This document shows positions 1-11,954 of a stretch of 64,000 bases of DNA, piece by piece (the first letter of the stretch is position 1; each line of letters starts with the position of its first letter). The notes beneath the pieces are model-generated. The model saw only the letters and a program-made list of their open reading frames with translations. It had not been told where the DNA came from and searched no databases. A program made the position numbers and the translations under genes. The DNA is from Bryoerythrophyllum caledonicum (taxonomy: Eukaryota > Streptophyta > Bryopsida > Pottiales > Pottiaceae), in contig OZ020515.1 of NCBI GenBank assembly GCA_963971425.1, positions 38,545,198 through 38,609,197 on the forward strand, written 5' to 3'.

Positions 1-71
1 AGTTCACTTCTTGATGAGTCAGAAATGGGAGAAGAACAGAACATGTAGGCCAACAAAGTCCTTATTACATC

Positions 72-3000
72 CTATGCAATTAACCTGTTATGAGGCGCTG
101 TAGTTGACGGGTTTTGCTGCAGTACTTCAGGTGACGACACAGGAGAGCTCGGATCCAGAAGCCGTGCATGCAATGATTCTGCCTGGTTGGAGCTGGGTGT
201 GGGCCTCCGAGTACCAGATAAAACCGGAGGTCTCACAGGTTGGGGTGGTGGAGCACCTGAACTTCCCAATACATGTCCGCGACCCGGAAATCTCTGAATC
301 AGAGATCAATGTCCATATGAGACAAACAGATCAATCTGTGTTTTTGAGACAATAATGTCTCTTGAAGTACGAATAGGTGATATGACGAATGAAGCGCAGT
401 GTATACTCAAATCAAGAAATTGCAGAAAATGAAAACCTCAACACGCATGAAAACATATATAAGATAAAGTGAGGACATATTTCGGTCAATGATCGCACGT
501 ATACCTCATCTGATGTTGTAGACTCCTGCCTTGCTTGAGGTAGCCAACTTTGTAATCTGCTCATGGCTCCCCCAAACGAGGGCAAGTCGTTGCTCCTGAA
601 CCACCAAGCACCACAAGGATAAGGTATAGTTGAAGGAGGGAATTCAAGTAACTAAAGCAAAAACGATAGGCGATCCCTGAATTATCTAAACTTCAACCCA
701 AATGGTGGTGTTTTCGGAGTTGCTAGCAATTAAGCGGGCAATAACTTCGTTCAAACGATTAGTGTGTGGGCCTTGTCGTGAATTGGACTCTGAATTGCAC
801 AAACTCCAGGCGTGTGAAGAATGATAATTTCTTACCCCGGCATAGAGAGCGAAGGAAGTGTGAATGGAGCTGTGCCAACACTGCCTCCAACAATGAAGCC
901 AGGTCTTCTGACAAGAGGTGCCTGCAACCAGTATCGTTCAGTTTGCAACCTGAGAAAAAGTTCAATTTGCACTTCTTACTGAGGATGACTTATTCTAGTC
1001 AGCCCTCTTTACTAGTGAACACTCCCCAACATGTCAGTATTGAATGGCTCACTAGTAACATACACCATCATGACTAGATTGGATGGAGAAACTTACAAGG
1101 AAAGGCGCCCCTTCGATATATGCATACTTGTTGGAACTCAGCATGACATAATGGAAAAGGCCATACGTATCTGAAAACCAACATGCAAAGGCTCAGCTCT
1201 CTCTCATAAAGAACTACTCAAACTATGGGTCAATATCGACATCCACAATGCACCCAGTCTAACTCTGGTTGTTCAAGCATCTACCAATCACTGGAAAATG
1301 ATCATGGAAGAGGAAAGATAGGACGACGGCTGCTATTATAAAAATCTGCAACCTAAAGAGAGCTAATTACATTTTCACTTCCATGAGTACGACCAGTCAA
1401 CAATATCACGCACTCATCGCCATGATATTCGCCTCAAGGATCAGAGACTTACAGGCAAAACCGGAAAGAATGCCGGCAAGATGTCCAAGCAGTGACGCCC
1501 TTGGCATCAGTAGCTGAAACAGGACAAGAAGCGCCCAAGGATATCTGGCCGCCAGAGTTCAACATAAGGAGCAAGATTATTTGGCTGAAAATCATCAACA
1601 TCAAAAATGATAATACACACATCCATCAGACACGGCACTTTAACCATTGCTTCTTTCAGGAAGGAGAGAGAGTATAACTTACAGTTTCGCAGGGACGGAG
1701 AAAAAGCCGAATACACTGCACACAACATCCCGACAAAAAATGGTTATACATATATCTACTCCACCCCAAGCATTGAGAGTTTAAACAAATCAACAGGGGA
1801 ACACTTATCCATACCTTCGACTTTGGACGGCACTCAAGTTGGTCTCCATGACTATCATTGCAAAGATGACACCAGAGAAGCCTATGCCACACTCGTACAG
1901 CAAGCCGGGGTACGGGTGCACAGGATTATAGGCAGCCAGGTACGCGATGACAACCTCTATGAGCGCATTGCTGGTGGCCATCAGAATGATCACATGCAGG
2001 TAACGCACCGAGCCCAAAATGCGCTCCAGGCCGCTCCCAATGGGCGCCAGTGCCAGCATGTTGAACACAACGTGCAAGATCGACGCATGGAACATGATGG
2101 AAGTATATGGTCTGTACACTGCATCAACCATGTCAAAACACCCAATCAGGCAACCATTCAAGCTCTACCAAAACTATCTTCAAAATTATTGAATTTATTC
2201 ACATACTACAGCTATTTGTAAAGTCACCCGAACCTTGAATAAGATAACCCCTCTTTAAAATGAAAACCACCTCTAAATTGAGTTCTCCCTTAGTCTAAGA
2301 TCAGCTCAAAGGAGAGAAAGGCGGCCAATATTCATGATGACCTCTACTGGAAAGAGCACCAAGTTCTTCTACGGATCTAATCACCATTAAAAGTGAGAAA
2401 AAGAAGTATTTTTTTTAAAAAGAAGGGTTATCTTGTGAAAATTTTAGGTATATTTACAAATAACTCTACTTCCTTGAAAGTCGTTTAGTTTGCTAAATGA
2501 TACTCATGCATGAAGGTCCAGCATAGGGCATCATCATCGTCACCTTGTAGATGAGCGACAATATACTGCGGCAGAAGGCAGACTTGTTGGAAGTAGTCAT
2601 ATCCAGCGAGTAGGCAGACGACGTAGATGGCAGAGCACACGAACACCACTCCTGCAGTGACGCAAGGCACCGCTGCCCACCACTGGTTCGCTCTCGTGCC
2701 CAGGCTCGCCTGCACATCACACAATCACTTTACGTAGCTTCAAATTGACCGCAGCTCTCGACGGAAATCAATCCCAGTTTGGATGCTCCAGTCATCACAA
2801 TTAGATCCTAGGGCAACAAATCCCATTAGAAGATCACCTTCGCCCACCGCCAATATCTCAGGTGAGGAAGAGAGCAGTACTTTGTGAAGTGAAGCATCAG
2901 GAAAATGATAAAAACCCATACAAAGACCTTTGAGTTATTTGTAAGTTCATCCAAAGTTACCCCTCCTTTTAACTATAATAGTGTCATTGCTTATTCCCTC

Positions 3001-3559
3001 TTAATAGATATTAGACGTGAAAGAGCTTCGGTGATTTTATGAAGAAACTGATGGTGTTTAAACTTAAGTAAGAACTAGTTTCGGTAGCTATTAAACATGG
3101 AAGAACTTGATGGTCTTTCAAATATAAACTATGAAATAACTTGGCGGTCTTTAAACTCAAGTGAGAACTACTTCTAAAAGACTTCTTAGCCGCCTTTTGC
3201 CTCTTTGAGCTGAGTATAGATTGAGAGCTACTGATCTGAGAAAAGAGGTCAAAACGCATGGTTGATCGCTGCCTCACTTTCACCACGCTCAGGAAACCAA
3301 AAAATGGCACATCAACTCTCTCATACAGCAAATTAGGGTTTCGCAACAAAAAAAAACCAACGAATAGCACTTCACATCAAAAAAGTCCTGTTTCATCAAA
3401 ATCACCAGGAAACCCTAATCCTCATCCCAAACCCTAGTACTCCACTCCATCAAATTTGAAGATTCCGCATCCAATCCAAACAAAACTCCTCAAACCCTAA
3501 ACATGAGCCCAGACTGGTAGAAAACCCACCTCGGTGGTCACCACATTGCCGCCCCTCAT
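72..3559 (-). CDS. RBL15: Rhomboid-like intramembrane protease, RBL15 type (nine exons)
   Basis: Polytopic membrane serine protease of the rhomboid family, plant RBL15 type, which cleaves substrates within the membrane plane. I assembled coding exons, minus strand, at 3559-3530, 2709-2544, 2118-1815, 1715-1683, 1544-1453, 1170-1097, 921-836, 595-505 and 293-72. Every junction has GT/AG and the reading phase carries through. The start is MRGGNVVTTE in exon 1. Exon 3 carries VYRPYTSIMFHASILHVVFN and the catalytic serine motif GFSG; exon 5 carries the catalytic histidine motif LLGHLAGILSG, so the active-site pair is intact. Exon 4 is only 33 nt. The last exon contains SLHARLLDPSSP, as in RBL15 proteins. 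Those end in a UBA domain, which is absent here. Either the protein ends at the TAG at 74-72 (365 aa), or AG|GTTAAT at 85 is a donor and a UBA exon lies left of the window; I favour the second. The gene symbol is assigned by remembered similarity. Confidence 0.88.
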
Positions 3560-3866
3560 GGCTCCTGCTCTTCGCCCCAAATCCTCAAATCTACAATACA
3601 TGACATCTAGTTGCTAACAATCCATAACGCTTGCATTTGAACAAGAAATCCTAACCCTACTCAGAAAAACCAGCCCCTCTCTCTCTACACTTGGATGCAA
3701 ACCCACTGTTGTATGTTTGAATGTTTGTCTGTTTGTGTGTTTGAATGTTTGTCTGTTTGTATGTTTGTTTGTTCCCACTTTTCTTCGCTAACTTGGAGAT
3801 TGATGGTGCAGGGGATACCTTACTTGTCGATGGTCATGTCTCAAGATGATTTGTTGTAAGTTCTAA
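3560..3866. promoter_or_regulatory. Upstream region of the rhomboid gene
   Basis: This stretch should hold the 5' leader and core promoter of the minus-strand rhomboid gene. No clear TATA box stands out. A GTTT/GAAT-rich simple repeat covers about 3713-3775 (units like GTTTGAATGTTT). The MITE beginning at 3867 limits the original promoter to about 300 bp unless control sequences lie within or beyond that element. Confidence 0.35.
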
Positions 3867-4403
3867 GGGCAGCTTCACACTTGGTGGCAAAGTCTAGTGC
3901 CCGTCAATTTCCAGCAATGAGATTGCTAGAATGGCCAAAGTCCGGACTTTGGGCCTTCGCACTTGTGCCCAAACTCCGAAGGCCGTCGTCCTACATGGCA
4001 GCACTTTTGGGTTGTTCTGGCGCCAAAGCGACGGCCTCTCGAGCAAAATTTGGGTCACCGATTTTAGTCGACCCAAACAACAATCGAGAGTCTATCGAAT
4101 TTTTTAATGAAATAATTAAAAACTCACAAGATCTCGACCGTTAGATGAAAGAGGCTTAATTTTTACGCTGATTTCTTTGGCTGATTTTTATTGGCTGATT
4201 TTTTGGGCTGATTCTTTTTTGGCGTAATGATATGGGGTTTGGACTTTGGACTTGGCCTTTGGGGCTTCACACCACGACCGGCCAAACCTTCAATCTATAT
4301 TATTTAATGTATTTTTTTGGCAAAAAAGTTTGGCCTCTTGCCATAGTTTGGCCACTCATTTTGACGAACGGTCACTCCACTTGGGCACAGTGTGAAGCAG
4401 CCC
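3867..4403. mobile_element. Harbinger-type MITE with TAA target duplication
   Basis: A 537-bp element with terminal inverted repeats GGGCAGCTTCACACT at the left and AGTGTGAAGCAGCCC at the right, flanked on both sides by TAA (3864-3866 and 4404-4406). A three-base TAA duplication is typical of PIF/Harbinger transposons. No transposase is encoded. The interior has short inverted blocks built on GGCCAAAGTC and GGACTTTGGCC. It sits about 300 bp upstream of the rhomboid start codon. Confidence 0.75.
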
Positions 4404-4927
4404 TAAAAGACCAAATGTGGCTGTGCGGTACAAATTTTCTTACTTTGGGTGAAATTAACTTTCAATCCGTACAGTCAAAATTCACAAAAACTTTATTGGA
4501 TCATATCATATAAGTTTAGAAGAACACTCTATGGTTACATTCTCAAAAAGTTCATTGTGGCAGTTTTTAATCAATGGAGTAGAGATTCCTCTAAAATGCC
4601 TTGGTCCTTTAGGTGTTTAGGTTTTCTTGATGATGTTGTGGAATGCACTGCAAGGTGTGATCATGATGAGCATGAAGGTGTTCTTTGGTTGCCATTCTTA
4701 GTTTTTGACCCCTAAAGGATCAAGGCATTTTAGAGGAACCTCTAGCCCATTGGTTAAAATTTGACAATATGAACTTTGTGAGAATGTATCCGTAGGATCT
4801 TCTTCTATACTTATAAGAGATGATGTGGTAAAAAATTGGTGAATTTTGACCACACAAATTGTAAGATAATTAGAGTCAAAGTGAACAAATTTGTATCTCA
4901 CAGGTACACTCAATCTTCTAGGGGTTA
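4401..4927. mobile_element. Foldback-type element with ends near AACCCCTA
   Basis: The two halves are imperfect inverted copies. The left arm (about 4401-4620) includes TGTGCGGTACAAATTTTCTT and ATTCCTCTAAAATGCC. The right arm (about 4706-4927) gives the same order on the other strand, ending at TCTAGGGGTTAAC. Only some 80 bp separate the arms. No coding sequence is visible. The ends resemble those of the larger elements at 43527-44468 and 54235-55302, so this may be a small relative. Its left end overlaps the right end of the adjacent MITE, so one probably inserted into the other. Confidence 0.5.
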
Positions 4928-5031
4928 ACATTCACTGCAATCAAACGGCATCCAATTGTTCTTAGACTTCAAATTTTCATGGGATGCTTGCTCTAATTGA
5001 AGGGAGGCATTTTGATTTTTAGTATAAAAAA

Positions 5032-5340
5032 CTAGTTATATACCCGTTGTACCAACGGGTATAACACGCTTATTAATGAAGTGCTTCTAACTAAGTGCTT
5101 CAACACGCTATATACCCGTTGCGTGTGCGCCCACTGTTCCCATACGTTATATACCAACTCTATCAACTACCAACTCTATCTCTAGTCTGTTTTACTTTCT
5201 ATTCCAAAAGTAGACTTTCTATTCCAGTTCTAACTATTCAGAAGTTTAGTTCTAGCTTTATCTTTCTTAAGTTCAGTTGAAGTGTGAGTGTTGCCTCACC
5301 CGAGAGCCTATTAATATCAGCAAATTCTATTATATATAGA
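5032..5340 (-). mobile_element. Short nonautonomous Helitron
   Basis: Read on the minus strand, it begins TCTATATATAATAG (from 5340) and ends in a hairpin followed by CTAG at 5032. The hairpin is ACCCGTTG/CAACGGGT around loop GTA-type bases (5042-5060), six bases before CTAG, and the next base is T. These are the classical Helitron 3' features: hairpin, CTRR end, insertion before T. The 309-bp element has no gene. It begins exactly where the neighbouring Helitron ends, giving a head-to-tail pair. Confidence 0.7.
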
Positions 5341-7300
5341 CTAGGTTAGAGAATAGTTGTACCGACGGGGGCGACATGCTTATTAATGAAGTGCTTTTAT
5401 GTAGACAACATTGCGTGTGCGCCCACTATTCCATACGTGTCATCTGCCAGTAGAATGTTTACGTGGGTAGGCGAGGTTGCGGGAGAGAATGCAACATATA
5501 GCTGGCCATGGGAAAACACCTCTTTGTTGACATCGATGCCAACGTGTTTGAGGATCTGTCCTTGGGATTTGTTGATAGTCATCGCATATGTAAGTTGGTC
5601 AGGGAATTGCTTGTGCTTGACTTTGTAAGACAATCCTGCATCCTCGGATGTCAATGATATGCGTGGAACACAGGCAGTGTGCCCTTTGTGGTCGCTTGTC
5701 AAGACTTCCGCTTCAATGACCCACTACGCAAACCGCCTGATGAGAAGTCGCGTGCCATTGCACAAACCATTCGCACGATCGAGGTTCCGCAACAGCATAA
5801 TCGGTGTGCCAACCTTGAGTGACAGCCGATGAGCAGGCCAGCCGTTGGGGTCCAGACGGTTGAGGTACTTGGTGGGATCACGTGTGCACCTGCCGGGTTT
5901 GTGATCGAATCTGCACTTAGATAGGCCCGCTCATTGCCAAGGACGAACTTTAGAATCTCCTCATTGATCCCTGCAACGCCGCAATTGTGTGGAGCAAGGA
6001 TTGCACGCTTGCTGAGAAAGTCACAATTGGCAATTTGGTGTCGGGTCACGGTCCACAAAGGTACCCCGTTTTTGGTGTCACAGTGTCACAAAAGTAAAAA
6101 AAAACACTACTTATTTATTTTAAGGATATATAAATCAAGAAAATGGCATAATTGAACTTGATGGAATGATTGACATTACTGATGGATCCTAGGGTCCAAG
6201 GGCAATTCACCATTTTATAATCATTATTAGGTTTTATTCACTAATTCACTAAAAAATGAGAAATTCCATAAAAAATTGAAAATCATATTTTTTACACTTT
6301 TGTTAATTGGAAAAGGAAATAAACAAGATTGAACACGTACATATAATTTTTTAATAATTAGATCATTGTTGAAATAATTGTAAACTCAAAATTAGGAATT
6401 TTTAGCGTCACAATGTCCCTCCTCTCAAGTTTAGCGTTCCTAAAAAATTCCTTGTAGAAGGAATAAAATAACAAAAAAATCAGGCCTACATGTAGGATCA
6501 AGTTAACTTCTATCACCAATCAACCAAAATGTAAAAAACTTTTTTTTGAATTCTTAATTGAATTCTCAGTTTTTGCCCAAAAGTGAGTAACCCTAGTGGA
6601 CTATGACCCTGTCCGCCGCAGATACTTGGGTATACACAATCAATGAGGCGTGCGTGGCCGTTGTCTTGTCCAATGTTCAACGCTGGTGCACGTTCAACAA
6701 TCATGCTTGGGGGGCAATGCATGTATCTATTGTCGACGCTTGGCAAGCGATCCTCGCCTATGGCGATGAGCCATTCCGAAAAAGTGCGGCCGCCAAGTTC
6801 CTCGCTTGTTCTATTACCGTCCGCACCAGGCCGCATGATGATGGTCAGATGAAAATTTTGCACATGTGGCCACAGATGGGACTCCTTGATGGAGGCCATT
6901 GCAACTTGCAGACGTGACGCCTTCGAAAGAACTGGAAGCACTTGGCAAAAATCACCACACATGACGAAGATGATTTCGCCAAACGGGAGGTCAATACCAA
7001 TAATATCTCGTAGCGATCGATCCACCACCCTCAAATGCGTGCTTGTGTGTCATGGGTGCCTCGTCCCAGAGAATGAGCTTGGTGCGACGGATGAGCTTTA
7101 CAACGTCCATCTGGCGCGTGATGGCGCACTGAGAGGTTGGTGTAAACTGGAGAGGAATCTTGAACCTCGAGTGCGTTGTCTAACCTTTTTCAAGAAGGTG
7201 CGCAACAATTCCGGAGGATGCCACTACCAGAGCAATATCACTATTTGCACGGACGGAGTAGATGATGATGTTCTCCAAGTATTTGATCGCTCACCCAATC
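5341..7300 (-). mobile_element. Decayed autonomous Helitron, 3' part
   Basis: The 3' end on the minus strand is CTAG at 5344-5341, preceded by a degenerate hairpin. Its terminal 90 bp closely resemble those of the short Helitron at 5032; both share GCTTATTAATGAAGTGCTT and GCGTGTGCGCCCACT. Upstream come the helicase fragments. The Rep/HUH endonuclease and the 5' TC terminus were not found. The recognisable element stops near 7.3 kb, where an FCP1-like gene fragment in the opposite orientation begins. Confidence 0.65.
5397..7295 (-). pseudogene. Helitron PIF1-like helicase, decayed
   Basis: Remains of the ATP-dependent 5'-3' helicase of a rolling-circle Helitron. From N to C on the minus strand: DIALVVASSGIVAHLLEKG and FKIPLQFTPTSQCAI (about 7250-7120), KLILWDEAPMTHKHAFE (Walker B region, about 7080), PFGEIIFVMCGDFCQVLPV (about 6980), SKRAILAPHNCGVAGINEEI (about 6020), then TINKSQGQ and FSHGQLYVAFS (about 5600-5480), the motif V/VI region. 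The Walker A loop is missing or unrecognisable at the 5' edge. Frameshifts break the frame near 7190, 7030 and 5830. An AT-rich block at about 6060-6590, either an insertion or an intron, separates the middle from the C-terminal part. It cannot encode a working enzyme as it stands. Confidence 0.8.
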
Positions 7301-7328
7301 ATAGATGAGGTCGTCCAAACTGCTGTCA

Positions 7329-8395
7329 CAGTCGTAGAAGAGGTCGTCCAACCTTCGCCGTGCTTGTAGAAGAGATCAATCATGATTCTGATGTCCCAGA
7401 GCCACCTCTTCTTGTCCCGGAACCGGGCTACAAATGGTTGGGGGGAGCTCGGAACCCCTTGGCAACATGCAGGGTTCGTTGGGATCGATGGGGTCCGAGA
7501 CAAGTTCCTCCAAGACGATGAAGTTCTCGAGGTATTCTTCTAGCACTTTCCACTCTCCCCATGACGCCTCCCCCCCCGTTTGCCTCTTTCGTTCTACGTT
7601 TTGTTGACCCGTCGTTGTGAATGAATTTGTAGTAATATTGTTCGTTCTCCTGGGATTTTTGAATGAGGTCTGCGAGGCATCAATAAGTGGTGCCAGTAAT
7701 CTAGAAGAAATACATAGAGTCCTATCAGATTTCGAGGGCAGGTGGTTGAATGTTGTGTTGGACCTCAATGGGATTCTCTGCACGTGTGAGCCTGCGTGGT
7801 AGGCCAGGGGGTTCAGGAACTCTGAACCATCCATACACTCGACTTTGCTACCGACCGAAGTAGGCCCTAAACTAGTCCAAGTGCGCCCTGGTTGTGCTGA
7901 ATTCTTCACGAAGTTGTCTAAGTTTGCCATCATCACGATCTAGAGTTCGATGATGACATCTACAGCCTCGCAGATATGTAAATATCTTTTTCAGCATTGT
8001 CCTTCGTACCCTCTCAAGATCTTTGGTCAGGAGAATTGCGATAGGGTTCCCGAGCATAGAGTCGGTACCAGAACAATTACATGAAGGAATTTGGCACTCA
8101 GAAGGACATCTTCTTGAAGACGTTATCGAACCATCTCTTCAATAGGTTGGGTTGTGAGTATACTCCAGCGAATACGCTTGTCATTGACGATAGCCCGATT
8201 AAGCACATGCTCAATTTGTAGGAGAACGTCTTTCTACTTCCATCATGGTCGCACAATCATGATGGCGTAAGAGAGGATTCAATATTGCTGGAGGAATTGC
8301 TGCCATATCTCTCTGACTTTCATCTGTTTCCGGGTGGTCTAACACAGTATCGGGCCGAACATCCCTCGGGTTGGGAGATGTTCTATAATGATTAG
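7329..8395 (+). pseudogene. FCP1-like HAD phosphatase fragment, broken
   Basis: Plant FCP1-homology (HAD-type) phosphatases dephosphorylate phosphoproteins using an aspartate in a DLNG/DxD-like motif. On the plus strand I see WLNVVLDLNGILC (about 7743-7784), VRPGCAEFFTKLSKFAIITI followed by SSMMTS (about 7880-7960), and after a frameshift near 8050 YMKEFGTQKDIFLKTLSNHL and NTLVIDDSPIKHMLN (about 8170-8220), in the order expected for the family. In-frame stops at 7800-7802, 7941-7943 (where a Trp of IWSSM is expected) and 8219-8221 show it is dead. Minus-strand frames here are shadows. It abuts the Helitron helicase in opposite orientation, so capture by the Helitron is possible. Family assignment is from motifs only. 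Confidence 0.55.
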
Positions 8396-11300
8396 AATAC
8401 GTGTGGTTAGTCTGCGAGTATCTGAAATGCAATCCAAGCGTCTCAAAATCTTCAATCCTAATGCCGTTGGGAACGTTTAGATGTCAATTACACTTTAGAT
8501 CGGATAGAGCTAAACTGTATCGATTAACTGCAACTCTCTTTTGCAAAATTTGTTGGATCATTTTTTGTGAATATATAATTTTTGATAAATGGAATCGAGA
8601 TGTTTCACCACTTTGTTCATTGTGCGGATTGAATATCTACTGCTGATGGAATGTCGTCCTGTTTTATATGGTTGGAATTTTCATCTATTGTTCTGAGGTA
8701 TGTGAGCGTCACTGTAGTCTAGTGGTTCGTTATTCTCAAAATTAACCGAAATTAACCTTAAGCAAGCCCACCTTACCAGATCGTTTCTAGGGATTTTTAT
8801 CATGCATCAAACTCTTTAAATCTTAATAACAATTCACACATAATACCTTGGCACATCCCGGAGGATGGCTTCCCCGGTACTTTAATAACCGGTAACAAGT
8901 AATCACATGTGTTTCAGTTAAACTCTGTTGAGCGTCAGAGTAGGTTTCCGATAAGTTTTTACAGTGCCCGGAAAGTCACTGCCCTCCGTTCTCGCAGTCC
9001 AGAGGCCACAATATCCACAATCTAATCCTACACCTTAAAAGAGTTATAAAGGTCGCAGCCGGTTCACCGGTCTTCACAATCTACCGGAAACTTGTTCCGG
9101 TAAACCGGTCACGCAAGCCCGGGTTCCAACTACAACCACACCCAATGAATCAAAGCAAGAAGATAGAAGACTCACAACAAGTTATTACTAAGAAAAATCA
9201 TATGAGCAAAACAACCTTCCACGGGGATCGTCGGAACTCATCCATTGCAAGGGTAATAATCCCGGAATTCTCCGGACTCAGGCTTAGCCGGGATGTCTCC
9301 CGGTGTACCGAAAGAATGGGGATGTCACCCCTACTCCACACCAATCCAAACACTTTCTCACTTAAGGAAGGCTATTATAAATAGCCGTGGGCTTCCCGGA
9401 TCCCGTCCGATAAAACAACTCTTTCCGGTCCCACCGGTGAAAAGTCTAGAGCATAAGTCCCGGACCTCACTCTACCTATCTTACCCGGATATCCTAGCCC
9501 CTCGGGATGTTTCTACTCACACTCAATCACATAACACACAACAAGTCACAACCTTGTACACCTAGCAAAGACACACTAGGAGGACTCAACTCTCTCCCGG
9601 TCCACTCACACAAGCTCAATAAAGACTCTAGATACAAGCAATGAAGGCAAGACGCGAGCACATCAACAAAGAGAAGAGTACTTAACACAAGAGCCCAAGG
9701 CCCTTAAGTACACAAAGGCTACTAGCTATCCTCCAAAACTAGATCCCCAAAAGGTGGAAATGGCATCTAAAGAGTGCACTAAAGTTAATAGCTACCCTGC
9801 AAAAATGAATCCACTAAAGGACAAAACGGCATCTAGATCCTAAAATCAAGGGTAGCCTAATCACCGGCGGATTACGGATAGACCGGTGAACCTTTCTCTA
9901 ACGAAAGTAAGTAGCCCGAGAAACCACTCAAGTGGTAGTGACCGGGTGCGCAATGGGGCCCCATCGACATCTCTACTTTCACCCTAGTATTTAATTATAG
10001 CAACTTAAAACAACATCCCACCAACCGGTGAGGTAAATCAACACATAACATATAACAAAGACTCAACCGGAAGACTCTTCCGATCGAGACGTATAGGGAT
10101 TGACACTACGTGTGGAAGTACCGTCATGGTCAAGAGAATCCCCCGGGAGGTCGGATGTCTTAACCGGGAGGTCTACCGGTGGAGTGGCGGTATCCACCGG
10201 AAGATTATGTGTATCTATAGATACACGCGGAGTCTCTTTGAGCTCAATTAGTATGGTCACAGAGGACTCCACTAAGGAATCCGGGGTTGAGGACGGGAGG
10301 TCTACTGGTTCCTTCTCGGTTGATGTTACCGGGAGGTTTCTTTTTCATTCGTAGACCTTGACTCCCCACTCTTTAGAGGATGGGGAACCCCCCCGACTCA
10401 CCGTTAGAGCCATGTTTTCTGGGGTGGACAAAATCTTCAAAGTGCCTGTACTTCCACCAATCTCCCTATTAATTTGTCACAAACTCCGGTCCGGCCCGGG
10501 AACACAAATCTACCGGTCAACCGGTAAACAACTCCGGAAGACTTTGCTGAGTATGTAGATATGGGTGTCTCACACATCTAGCAACATGCTAACAACACAA
10601 GGTCACATATAATCGTGACAAGGAGAGGACTTTGGAGACAAGGACTTAGAAAGAGGTTTTCCCGATTGACCGGAAAAAAGGTAGGAATTGTAGACAAGAC
10701 CTAAAATGATAGGAGACAACTCAAAATAACAACTTGCCACAAGGCTAGGACAATTGACAACAACTATTATAGACTACACATGTAAACAACACAATAAGGT
10801 CTAGATGGAGTCCCCCAGGGGACTTTTTCTTTAGATCGGAGAGGATGTTACCGGGGAGTCACCCCGGTAGAAAAGAGAGGAAAAGATTCACAAACAAGAA
10901 ATTTGCACAAACAAAAGAAACCCAACATGGGCAAGAGTCACCTTTGTTGTTGCACTCACAATCTCCTTTCTTAGTCTCTTTTATCTTCTCGCTTTGGCCA
11001 CAAATCTCCTTTACCTCCACAAACCCTAGAAATATCCATCACCTCCAACAAATCTAGAACGCGCGCACCTCCTCTTCAAAGCCTAGCTTGTGCTACCTCC
11101 TCTTCAAACCTCCTCTTCTTGAAACCTAGTTGTAACTCCTTGTTGCACCACCTCTTTGACTACTTCTTCAAACCCCAACTCCAAACAAAGACTAAATAGA
11201 GAGAGATGGAGAACTTATGAGAAAGAGAGAACTAGAGAGGGAGATAGAGGAGAAAATTTAAGGAGGGGGAAAGATTTTAGAGAAGGAAGGGGAGAGAGAA

Positions 11301-11954
11301 GAGCTCTGGAGGGGGGAGAAGAAGAGTTCTGGACAGAAGGGGAAAATTTCGGGGAGAGGGGGTCGGCCAAGACGGCTGCCCGGGCGATACCCGGGTACTC
11401 AGGTATCAATCCATATCCGGATTGGTACCCGGGGTAATTCATACCCGGGGTAATTCATACCCGGGTTGATATTCTGATATGTATTTTTTATTTAATTTTT
11501 TAAAAAAGATTTAAAATCTTAAAAATCTTTATCTTTCCATTTTCTTTTTCTTTTATCTTTTTCTTTTTTGTCTTTTCTTTTATTTTCTCTACTACTACTA
11601 ATTCAAACAAGAATTAGCATCTAGAAGAACTCAACTACTTCTAACTACCTCCTAAATTTAACTAGTTAATTTAGTTTAAGTGGTGATTTTAGACTTACAT
11701 CCCGGGATCTCTCCCGGGACTCTTTTGAAATTGTTTCCCGGGACCTAAATTAGTGATTTTAAGACCCGGTTTTATCACCACTATAAACCTAATTAACTAC
11801 TTAAGCATTTCCCTATTTTCTCTATTCGCTATCTAATCTAATTTCACACAATACTAACTACTTTTCTAGTTAACTAATACTAAAAACCGTATTTTAACTA
11901 ATTTTTTTGGTAAGGGCGACCAAGGGGGAGTTTTAGACTCTCACTAGGCTTCGG
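8396..11954. other. Non-genic stretch rich in CCGG motifs, likely decayed transposon
   Basis: I find no convincing gene. The sequence is strewn with ACCGGT, CCCGGG and CCGGTA words, unlike its flanks, suggesting one or more old elements. A minus-strand open frame at about 10352-10063 carries repeated PVDLP units and could be a retrotransposon gag-like linker, but this is weak. About 11196-11380 is purine-rich on the plus strand (GAGA-type), 11430-11465 has GGGGTAATTCATACCC twice, and 11530-11600 is TTTTC-rich. No paired LTRs were found by eye. Confidence 0.4.

Noticed and set aside
7376..7936. 186-codon minus-strand frame
   Set aside because: Shadow of the FCP1-like fragment, whose recognisable motifs lie on the plus strand; the minus reading has no domain.
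10063..10354. PVDLP-repeat minus-strand frame as a retrotransposon gag
   Set aside because: No paired LTRs, protease, RT or zinc knuckle nearby; mentioned only as a possibility in the spacer entry.
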